Source: Synura sp. LO234KE
Lineage: Eukaryota; Sar; Synurophyceae; Synurales; Mallomonadaceae
Assembly (NCBI GenBank): GCA_015143735.1
Contig: VKHC01000024.1
Coordinates: 1-18,721, forward strand
DNA: 18,721 bases
Reading direction: 5' to 3'
The position numbers and the translations under genes are program-made. This document shows positions 1-7,863 of this stretch, one piece after another. The notes beneath the pieces were generated by a model. That model was given only the letters and a program-made list of their open reading frames with translations, searched no databases and had not been told where the DNA came from. Within the stretch, counting starts at the first letter, position 1. Each line of letters opens with the position of its first letter.

Positions 1-1109
1 GTCTTCTTAATTTATAATGAGCAAGTTCAACGCACGTTTCACAGCACGCGTTTACATGACAATAACAGCTTCTAACAGTCATAATTCGAATTGTAATTGT
101 AATACCGGTGCGCAGTGAGAACGAATCTGCTCATTTTCATGTCTCATATTGTAATTAAAATACCGTGGTCGCGCAGGGAAGTACATCGCGGTTTGCTTAA
201 AGTTTTAGGTTTACAAAAATTCTGCGGCTTGATTACTGTAACACAAATTGAATTATTTTTCAAATATCGCTGGGAAATGCATCCGCCTCTAATGATTATG
301 TTTCAGGATAATTTTCAAATATTTACAAAGCAGGCAGGAAAATACATCTGCCCCAAAAATTAGTGCGAACGCAATTTTTTCGAATATCTTATCAAAGTAA
401 TAATGCGTTAATATTTTAAGTAATGTCTCTAATTACCTTCTCGCTCAAGCATCTCGTCTTATCAAAATACAGACCTTGATTCGTCAACGAAATATTCAAA
501 GAAGGTGATAATGAATATCCCGACAACATCGAATAACCAATTCGCCATGTTGGAACTGCTATTTCTCAGGAGAACTTTGTATTAGGTACAACAGGGGAAG
601 ACTCTGAAGACAAAGGTAATTAATTGATTGATTGAAATTACTATTATTGCAACAAAATGCTGACGTACTAAGGTGAAATGAATATGCATGAAAATACTAT
701 TTGTACAGTAATCATAATCAACAAACGTGATAAACGTGAGGATTACAGTTATTTAGCGTATAAATAAATAAATAGAAACTACTTAAAGCAACAGGAGTTC
801 TTAAATAAGTAACATCTCCTACAACGAGGTACTTCGTAGAATTGAGTAACGCTGGATTACCAAGAAAGATAATCCAGAAAAGGATTTCCTCTAACACATC
901 CCTCAATTAGGTCCTCACGAAGTTTACTACTCTAGTAGTAGGAGACTGCTTTCTAACTAGAAAAACTAGCGCCAATGCGCTCCCTACAAGGAAAATTCAA
1001 TACTAACGGAATACTAAGGGCACGGGCACAAGGTAAAATATCCTCGGCAGCGATAAAAATCATATCTCCTCCTCATATTAGCAAAATTAAATAGCAGCAG
1101 CGCAGATAT

Positions 1110-1171
1110 CGGTGTAACAATTCATTTATTTTTTAACAAATTCTGATTAACTTGGCGGTGTAACAATTCAT
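1110..1171. repeat. 16-bp direct repeat pair
   Basis: The 16-mer cggtgtaacaattcat occurs at 1110-1125 and again at 1156-1171, 46 bp apart. A third related core, tgtgtaacaa, follows inside the hairpin at 1183-1203. Origin unknown; it could be the end of an old transposon or a local duplication. Confidence 0.85.
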
Positions 1172-1182
1172 CATCCCCTACA

Positions 1183-1203
1183 GCGACTTGTGTAACAAGT
1201 CGC
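1183..1203. repeat. Perfect 9-bp inverted repeat (hairpin, 3-nt loop)
   Basis: gcgacttgt, then gta, then acaagtcgc: the two arms are exactly reverse complementary. It is followed by two copies of aaaataggc (1206-1214 and 1220-1228). It has no U tract, so it is not a standard terminator. It may be an RNA hairpin in the kinase 3' region or a mobile-element end. Confidence 0.85.
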
Positions 1204-1741
1204 CCAAAATAGGCGTGTTAAAATAGGCACTATCATTACTGATATTACTTCAACAGCAATTTTTAAACGCGAACAACGACTATAATTATTTAAATACGAC
1301 ATATTTTTATGACCTGACACTCGTTCGTTACCCTCGATCCCTCGTCAACAATTGATCACCCACTCATAGCAATCAATAATACGCACAAAATTAATATTCT
1401 GAAAGTCTTCACCGACCAGACCAAACGAACGACTGCGAAAAGTCTTATTTTTGACAAAACCGCGACGAATTCGATTGCCGAGTAAAATTCTTGATTTGAC
1501 GTCATTGCAAACACAGCCGCTCTCCAGACCTCCCTTAACTCCTTACCAAAACCTGTCCTTGTATCCGGGTCGTTGATTATCCTCTGGCTTTCGTTCAGCG
1601 ACAAAAAGGTACACATGATGATCAAGTTTCATTCTCCCCTCCACACCTTTTCTCCAACCAAGACGAGCCTCTTAACTACTAATCCTAACCAAGGGACAGG
1701 GACCAGGACTCATGACCTTCCCAGCCACCATGTGTAGTGCC

Positions 1742-4700
1742 CTAAACCTGTCCGGTCTCCACGTCCCCCATAGGCGTCTTATACTCGCTCTCCTCGGGCG
1801 GGGAGTGAAAGGTGGGAATCCTAGATCGCAACTCACTGTGTTGGCTCTCCGACCTGCCTACCCCGTCCCCGTCCCCATCTAGCATCCCTAAGGCCACCTG
1901 GTCGTCCTCGCTGGGAAACGAGGGTAGAATCCTGAAGTGCGGAGAGGCCATGTACGCGCTCGACACCGCCGAGTTCCGTCGCTTGCGCTCTCCCGCCTCT
2001 TTCTTCGCGATGATTTCGCATAAGATGAAGTTAAAGTGGTGCAAGCGGAAGTCCCGATTCATCTTGTAACTGAGTCCCATGTACTTGAACATGGCCTCAC
2101 TGAGATCATTCGCGTCGTTCACGATCGCCAACACCGTCTGTTCCCTCGTGTGTCCTATGACAGAGACAGACTCGAACAAGTCATGGTCATGGTCATCGAT
2201 GGAGTCCACGCGAAGCGGCGCATCTCGACGGAGGCGCTGCAGACACGCGAACCCCATGCCTGTACCCGCCACACTACTGAAGCTCGCACGGAGTATGCTC
2301 CGACGCGGTTTAGGAACTGCAGGATCCAATAAAATACCCCCACCCGTATTCCCCACAACTTTATCCTCCGCCACCCCACCCGTCTCGGACGCAGCCAAGA
2401 TGCGGATCATTTCCAAGTCCCCGTCGTCAAGCTCCACGATCACTATATCAAAACTCCTCACGCGCATCTGGTACACTGCGTCATCCATACTGTAGGATAT
2501 AGCGAGTTCAATACGGAAGTCTTTCACCAGTTGCAGAGCGATGGAGCGCATGGTGGCCGAGTCTCCGTCGACCATCAACACGTTGACCTTCGTCATTGCG
2601 TCCTCCGTGTCGTCGTCCTCCAGCACCGCCGCCGCGACGTTAGCTGTCTTGGAAGGCCCTCTGTTCATACGGAACCGTACAGAGGCCCCGACACTGCTTT
2701 GCCGGTCGTATCGAGACAAGTTCCGGTGGGGCAAGGGCGCGCTCATCGACACCCGACGCTCCGGCTGCTGCTGCTCCTCCAGCTGTTGAAATACCTCGAT
2801 CGACTCTGTCTCGCTGTTCCCCTTCACCTCGGAATGTTCCTCGGTGACTATGCCCTGTGACCTGGGAGACCGAGCCAAGGACCGCTGGGAGTACAACGTG
2901 TGGCGGATAATCGGAGGTAATTTGAAACCCGTGGGCGAGGCCTCTTTCTCGGGCTCCACCTCTGTCCCACCGCCGCCTCCGCCTCCGCCGAGAAGCGACG
3001 CGAAATTAAAGCTCGCACGTCTGTTGGGTATATTTCTAGGAGACTTGCCGACCACGAGGTCAGAGGTGGCTGATGGAGGCGGTGCAGTAGCAGCGGTGGA
3101 GAGTGGTGGCGGTATGGAAGTCAGGGGTGCGGACTGCGTCTGTGGCTGGGCGCCGTCGAACGAGAAGAGGGCCGAGACGAAGGAGTTGGCGAAGAAGGAG
3201 GACTTGCGGAGCGAAGGTGTGATCGGGGTAGGTGGGATTTCCATAGAAGTAGTGTTTATATTGATGGTGCTGGTACCCAGACCTCGCATGACGTTGGGCG
3301 CACTGCCCTGACTACTGTGCCTTCGGTGACCAGTCAAACTAGTTCGACTTCCTAGCAAGGAATGACTCGTGAACGTCCTCTTCTTAAGCATGTTCGGCCG
3401 CTTCGCACTATCTCCACCCTCGGCAGTGACACTTCCGTCATCAGGGGTCCGCTCCAGCGCCGCCTCTTCGTCATACAGATTGTCGTCATAATCAGCAGAA
3501 GTAAACCTGTGTTGCTGCGGCCTCTCGGCCACCGCCTTCGCCGCAGATGCCTCCGTCGCCGTGGTTCGGTTGGTGTCAGGGAGATATGGTATGGCGAACC
3601 AGAACAGCGAGCCTTGTTCTAAATCATGTCGAGAGCGCATCCCACAGTCGCCCTGCAACGCTTCCATCCGTAGCGCCAAACTGTACAGCCCCAACCCGGT
3701 GCAATTCCCCTGGTGTGTCACGGACCCAGCAGAGTCCCTGTTACTGATTTCGTCGTCGCAATTCATGGGTTCGAATAGCAACTTACGCTTTTCTTTCGGT
3801 ATGCCAGACCCGTGGTCTTCCACTTCAACTCGGAGTAACGGTCTGTCTTCTTGCCGAGTGTCCAGTATCACACGCACATCCACACTACCGCCATTCTTCT
3901 TCGTAAACTTCACCGCGTTCGATATCAGACACAAAATGTTCTCCTGGAGCCACTGTCTGTCTGTGAGTACATACTCGCTAATCGAGCCTCGAATGCGTTG
4001 TACTTGGATGGGGACACGTTTGAGACGGGCCTCCAGCACCCGAATACATTGGACGGGAAACATGACCGCGTCGAGCAGGTTGACGCTCTCTATATTTGGC
4101 TCAAGCACCGCTCCTTGCTGAGATTTGGAGAAGTCAAGCGAGCGGTTCATAAACATCGACATGTAACCGGACGTGGAGATGAGTAATTCGGTAGACCTGC
4201 TGCACTCCTTCAACAGCATTCGAATGTCTTTCGGAAGGTGAGCGAGTTTCTGTACTCGTCGAAGCAGAGTGTGTATTTTATGAAGCGTTATATCGAACGA
4301 CTTCATTGGAGTCTTCAAATCAGATGCCACATGTTCCATTTGCTTCTTTAAAGCATCGGATTCTAATTGAGTGTAGAAGAGGTTGTGATCCTGTTTATCG
4401 ACTTCCATTTCGAATCTTTGAAGTTTTAAGGTTTGCAGATACCTAGATAGTGTTTGGTGCTCATGTTCGTAGAGCATCGGACCTACTGCTATTGATAGAA
4501 CTAGAATTATAATGGATTCTGAATTCCACGCGGATATGAGCGCAATTGATATTATGATGCACGTAAATGATATGATCCACGTCGTGAATGTGGCCCACCA
4601 CTGATTTCCTTTCACAGTTGCTTGAACAAAAAGAGGAAGCAGCATAACCGTGATAGCAGAGTCTTGAGGAATGAAGTTACCTCCTGCTTCCGGATTGCAA

Positions 4701-5344
4701 TACCCTGTGCTAAATATGTTAACCCCGCTTCCACACGATCCAACCTGACATCTGGCGAGTAATATTAAGCCCCACGATAAAGATGATGCAATAACAAACG
4801 CGTTTTCCATTTTATCAGCCAATGGAGAAGAAACTGTGGCATTCGCGCCATCACCCACACTATCCTGCTGCTCCTTATCATTCAAATTAAGCAGCCGTAA
4901 GTATATGATATACCAACCCAACAATACAGAAAAAACGAAGCAGAAAATTGCGGATACTACATAGAATAATCCCGTATTATAAACCAAAGCTACCCCGACA
5001 CGTAGTAAAAACACACAAGTCATTATTCCAATCAACGCGAAGAGTGTTGATACTGAGAAATTAGCTCGTCGAAATAGCTGGTAGTTTTCTTGTTGCTGGG
5101 CGTCCGAAAACATTAACCACATGTTATATTCGTTGCTCAAATTCGATGGACTTCCCTGCGAAAACGAATAATTTAAATTTCTTGCGCTGGTAATTACTGG
5201 AGATAAGTTATTTGGGTTATAAGATCGTCCCCGTTGGCTTGTGTCGGGAGAGTTGTTGCTACTGAACATGACCAATATTAGGTAATAATGCACAGCAGAT
5301 TGGAACCCAAAAAATCCACTCTCGTGTGACGGTTTTCGAGGCAA
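1742..5344 (-). CDS. Multi-pass membrane hybrid histidine kinase-like protein, probable pseudokinase/pseudoreceiver
   Basis: A 1,200-codon uninterrupted frame. Residues ~98-296 contain five or six hydrophobic spans. A helical linker (~297-340) leads to a dimerisation/phosphoacceptor-like helix at 341-347 (SDLKTPM). An HATPase_c (Bergerat) domain spans ~455-590: N-box with N476 and NAVKFT, G1 box EDHGSGIP (509-516), F-box LFEP, G2 box TGLGL (549-553), and GSLFWF near 578. A Ser/Pro/Gly-rich linker (~592-915, with eight Gly at 786-793) is followed by a receiver-like domain (~919-1100). In family members the H-box reads (S/A)H(D/E)L(K/R)TP; here the His position is Ser341 (codon TCT). The receiver phospho-Asp position is Glu971 (GAG) and the acidic pair is DG (926-927). 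ATP binding looks intact but canonical His-Asp phosphotransfer does not. Met26 (ATG at 5269) may be the true start, since residues 1-25 look atypical and the gap to the divergent gene is then 155 bp rather than 80. Confidence 0.88.
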   Translation of the reverse strand: MPRKPSHESGFFGFQSAVHYYLILVMFSSNNSPDTSQRGRSYNPNNLSPVITSARNLNYSFSQGSPSNLSNEYNMWLMFSDAQQQENYQLFRRANFSVSTLFALIGIMTCVFLLRVGVALVYNTGLFYVVSAIFCFVFSVLLGWYIIYLRLLNLNDKEQQDSVGDGANATVSSPLADKMENAFVIASSLSWGLILLARCQVGSCGSGVNIFSTGYCNPEAGGNFIPQDSAITVMLLPLFVQATVKGNQWWATFTTWIISFTCIIISIALISAWNSESIIILVLSIAVGPMLYEHEHQTLSRYLQTLKLQRFEMEVDKQDHNLFYTQLESDALKKQMEHVASDLKTPMKSFDITLHKIHTLLRRVQKLAHLPKDIRMLLKECSRSTELLISTSGYMSMFMNRSLDFSKSQQGAVLEPNIESVNLLDAVMFPVQCIRVLEARLKRVPIQVQRIRGSISEYVLTDRQWLQENILCLISNAVKFTKKNGGSVDVRVILDTRQEDRPLLRVEVEDHGSGIPKEKRKLLFEPMNCDDEISNRDSAGSVTHQGNCTGLGLYSLALRMEALQGDCGMRSRHDLEQGSLFWFAIPYLPDTNRTTATEASAAKAVAERPQQHRFTSADYDDNLYDEEAALERTPDDGSVTAEGGDSAKRPNMLKKRTFTSHSLLGSRTSLTGHRRHSSQGSAPNVMRGLGTSTININTTSMEIPPTPITPSLRKSSFFANSFVSALFSFDGAQPQTQSAPLTSIPPPLSTAATAPPPSATSDLVVGKSPRNIPNRRASFNFASLLGGGGGGGGTEVEPEKEASPTGFKLPPIIRHTLYSQRSLARSPRSQGIVTEEHSEVKGNSETESIEVFQQLEEQQQPERRVSMSAPLPHRNLSRYDRQSSVGASVRFRMNRGPSKTANVAAAVLEDDDTEDAMTKVNVLMVDGDSATMRSIALQLVKDFRIELAISYSMDDAVYQMRVRSFDIVIVELDDGDLEMIRILAASETGGVAEDKVVGNTGGGILLDPAVPKPRRSILRASFSSVAGTGMGFACLQRLRRDAPLRVDSIDDHDHDLFESVSVIGHTREQTVLAIVNDANDLSEAMFKYMGLSYKMNRDFRLHHFNFILCEIIAKKEAGERKRRNSAVSSAYMASPHFRILPSFPSEDDQVALGMLDGDGDGVGRSESQHSELRSRIPTFHSPPEESEYKTPMGDVETGQV

Positions 5345-5424
5345 GCAAAGTCACGTAGTTTTTATGGATTGCAGTGCACGAACAGACTTCTACTTTCTCT
5401 TCCGTAATTGAGGTGTTGTATTAA
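5345..5424. promoter_or_regulatory. Shared divergent promoter region
   Basis: Only 80 bp separate the first possible ATG of the minus-strand kinase (5344) from the ATG of the plus-strand membrane protein (5425). Both 5' UTRs and the core promoters must fit here, or overlap the kinase N-terminus if its translation starts at Met26 (5269). A cacgt core lies at 5352-5356 and there is a pyrimidine run near 5388-5403. No clear TATA box is seen. The call rests on gene arrangement, not on a recognised motif. Confidence 0.5.
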
Positions 5425-6736
5425 ATGGCACCGATTTTGACCAGTTTGCTTTCCAAATTTATCAAGATATGTCATTTGAACTTATTTATTGTGGCAACTG
5501 CAGTTTGCGGTGCAAATGATGTAATTTTTAGCGTTAACATTTTCAAGAATTCTACTCACTTCTCATTTGCAATAGGAACTTCCGCCAGCAGAAGTTGTCG
5601 GAGTTAATTACAACGCTCATCCAATAATAAAGACAAGTAAGGAAGTACGTATCACGCCAACATCAATTGAATCCGATTACCTAGATGCTAAAGCTGAATT
5701 GATTGGGGCGGATATTGTGTGGCTGCAAAGCAACTCTAGAGAGTCATGTACTTACACGTGCTCGCATCATTTTTCTGAATGCGTTGAATCGGCTTTTTGG
5801 CCGACAAATTTGGACGATTTTTTTGGAATATTAGCCACTTCTTATGACTTGCGACATTGCTTTAATCATACAGATTATAAGACTTGCAAACATTCAAAAT
5901 GCGATGAAATCCAACGATCAATATTTTCGACAACAGCAGCACCTGAGGGAAATGATTATTTGTGTTATTACAGTGGTGATTCCGGCAAATGTGATACGTT
6001 GCCGGATTACTACTTGAGGCGATTTTGTCCTTGTGTACCATTCGCTCCATCCTACAATCCAACGTCATTTCCTTCTACTCAAATACCCACCATAGCACCA
6101 ACAACTTACTTACCGACCGGCATGCCATCCGATGAACCAAGCATGACTCCGACCGGCTTTCCATCCGATTTACCGAGCATGATTCCAACAGTGAATCCAT
6201 CCGATGTACCGAGTGCTGTTCCGACCATAAGTCCCTCGTACCTGCTGTCTTCTTCCTTACCAACAGCATTTTCAAGCACCAATGCTTCGTCTTTAGATGC
6301 CCCTGGTTCAGCTCCCACGCATTCCATATATGTAAAGAGTCCAAGGAAGCATAAGAAAAATAAGTGGTGGGACAATATTTACGATTGGTTCCTCCATTTG
6401 CCGGGATCCTTAGGCATGTCAGCTACAGGGACACAACATGCAGACGATCGTATAACGGTGCTATGGGTTCTTCTTTGCTTTGTCATGACGCTTTCAATCG
6501 CCGTGGTATTAATCTCGTGTTGCCTCTTCCACACATTCGGGGGGAGATTGAGGGAGTTTCAAGCCCGAAGGAGAAGGGCGACAGAAGGTAATCCGGAGAG
6601 TGGTAATCAAGGGTATGCGCCCGTGGGTTTTGAGCGGCGAGGGCGAGCTCATTCAGCGGACAGTAATTACGACGCGCGAACGGCGCTGTTCAACGAGTTT
6701 GTCAATTACGGAGGTATTGAAAACAGCACAGCCTGA
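5425..6736 (+). CDS. Secreted single-pass membrane protein with Cys-rich ectodomain and PSxxPS repeats (two exons)
   Basis: Exon 1 (5425-5520, 32 codons) encodes an N-terminal signal peptide with the hydrophobic core LNLFIVATAVCGA. A 55-nt GT-AG intron (5521-5575) joins in phase 0 to exon 2 (5576-6736), giving 418 residues. A ten-cysteine region follows (C90, 94, 101, 127, 136, 141, 162, 171, 183, 185) ending in RRFCPC, then a Pro/Ser/Thr-rich stalk (~190-258), a basic patch (PRKHKKNKWW), one transmembrane helix (~325-350) and an Arg-rich cytoplasmic tail. This predicts a type I surface protein. Cys-rich modules with spacing like CxxxC...CYY...C...RxCxC, followed by PSxxPS stalks, recur in ochrophyte surface proteins, but I cannot name a curated family. 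Exon 1 is AT-rich and the tail is GC-rich. It is divergent from the membrane kinase-like gene; a receptor or adhesion role is inference. Confidence 0.8.
5521..5575 (+). other. 55-nt spliceosomal intron
   Basis: It begins gtaattttt and ends tttgcaatag, with a possible branch region at tctactcact. Exon 1 ends after a complete codon, and exon 2 is open from 5576, directly after an in-frame TAG (5573-5575) that removal of the intron eliminates. The exact phase-0 join supports the call. Confidence 0.85.
6059..6238 (+). repeat. Imperfect Pro/Ser/Thr repeat coding stretch
   Basis: Within the membrane protein, units such as PSDEPSMTPT, PSDLPSMIPT and PSDVPSAVPT repeat about every 12 residues, with matching DNA repeats of the type ccatccgat(g/t)(a/t)acc(a/g)agc. 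Such repeats form extended, probably O-glycosylated stalks in algal surface proteins. Confidence 0.8.
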
Positions 6737-7540
6737 CTGGCCACTGATTCCTAATTGTCAAACTCGACGCCCGTGCCCGTTCGCGTCCTCTTGCATGAGA
6801 AACGATTGCACACCAAGAGGTGCAAGCCTCTTTCCTCGACCACCCTGCTTGACCGATATCACGATTCAGTGTTTACATTTTATCTTTAAGATCACGTATT
6901 TTCTATTGGCGGGAGGGAGATATTATATTAGTCTCGGGGCACTGGAAGGAAAAACTTGAGGGCCTCGATTCTTAAGTTCAAACTATGAAATTATTTCATT
7001 TATGCACCGGATGATCTATATACACACTCTTGAACCATTAGGAGCGGACCTTCATGTCTATGGCACCCGCACCATCCAGTTACAGCAGATATCTGTGATG
7101 GATGTTTAACTTGGTATTAAGCTAATCATCTTCCGCTACCACTCAAATTCTCTTTATCTGCATTTGACATTATTTTAGCAGTGGTATGGTCGCAAGGCTT
7201 GGTCGCTGCCTGTGCTCCCTGTGGGTGGTAGAAAGCGCCTAGTATGATGTCGCACAGAAATCGTTTTCATTCTATTTAAGGCGAATAAATGTTGATAATA
7301 TTATCAGCTCATGAAAATTTTCTAGACACGATCGCCTACACCGAGGTTGCATGATCACTATTTGTGAATAAGCGAACGCTGATAAAAGCATCTTATGAAA
7401 ACAAACCTTAAATTACTAAAATGCGCACATCATTCAGTAATTTGTTCGAAAAGATTACTAGTTCATTGAAAATCGTCGCACATTTCTCTCTGTACCACTC
7501 CTGCTTGTTTCTTTAACAGTCTTGCAACTATCATTTTGAC

Positions 7541-7681
7541 ATGAAGAAGGGTAAGACTTCGGATTTCCTCCTCTGCAAACATACATGTGACAAGTACTTC
7601 TCCTATACGACGTATCGGAGAAACCTTGTTGAAAAATCCATGCTGAATCTATATGAATTACATTTTAAGGACGACGGCTAA
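7541..7681 (+). CDS. Doubtful small ORF with a degenerate zinc-finger-like motif
   Basis: An ATG-initiated frame of 46 codons, basic at its N-terminus. Residues ~12-33 read CxxxCDKYFS...TYRRN, which resembles the first half of a C2H2 finger (C-x-C...F...RRH) with the His positions lost. It is too short for the family and has no supporting neighbour. It may be chance, or a relic of a transposon-encoded finger protein. It overlaps the probable 3' UTR of the minus-strand kinesin. Confidence 0.15.
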   Translation: MKKGKTSDFLLCKHTCDKYFSYTTYRRNLVEKSMLNLYELHFKDDG

Positions 7682-7811
7682 AATAAATAGGATTAAATTG
7701 AAATTATTAAAAGACAGATAACGAAAAGTAAAATCCCCATTTCCGCAGGAGTCCATGTGGATATATGCAACACACACCGTAATTTCACAAAACGAATCCG
7801 CACAATACAAC

Positions 7812-7830
7812 AAATAAATAAATAAATAAA
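7812..7830. repeat. (AAAT)n microsatellite
   Basis: aaataaataaataaataaa, about 4.75 units, 34 bp beyond the kinesin stop codon in the kinesin 3' UTR, where it reads (ATTT)n on the sense strand. It is AU-rich-element-like in sequence, though function is unproven. Confidence 0.9.
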
Positions 7831-7863
7831 GTTTTCCCTCCATATTCTCCACCCCGCCAAATT

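Larger units (their letters stand above)
1..1741. other. Gene-poor AT-rich left flank
   Basis: No convincing coding region is seen. The open frames here are short (under 90 codons) and several begin only at non-ATG codons. The longest, a minus-strand frame of 89 codons at 1356-1625, is partly hydrophobic at its C-terminal end and matches no family I recognise; it lies in what is probably the 3' UTR or downstream region of the kinase gene that ends at 1742. The stretch 1100-1230 holds a small cluster of repeated sequence (listed separately). Confidence 0.6.
6737..7863. other. Convergent intergenic region
   Basis: It lies between the stop codon of the membrane protein (+) and the stop codon of the kinesin (-), so it should hold both 3' UTRs. 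An aataaa lies at 7283-7288. Apart from a doubtful 46-codon ORF (7541-7681) and an AAAT repeat (7812-7830) I see no gene, RNA or transposon here. Confidence 0.6.

Noticed and set aside
115-363. 82-codon plus-strand open frame near the left edge
   Set aside because: It lacks an ATG start (begins GTG), has no recognisable motif, and lies in AT-rich DNA with other overlapping frames.
2036-4186. Several plus-strand open frames of 85-186 codons (for example 2079-2495, 2844-3311, 3561-4121)
   Set aside because: They lie antisense to the GC-rich part of the kinase gene, have no domain character, and are explained by its codon bias.
6600-6959. 119-codon plus-strand frame overlapping the end of the membrane protein gene
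   Set aside because: It begins at a non-ATG codon in another frame of a supported gene and has no domain character.
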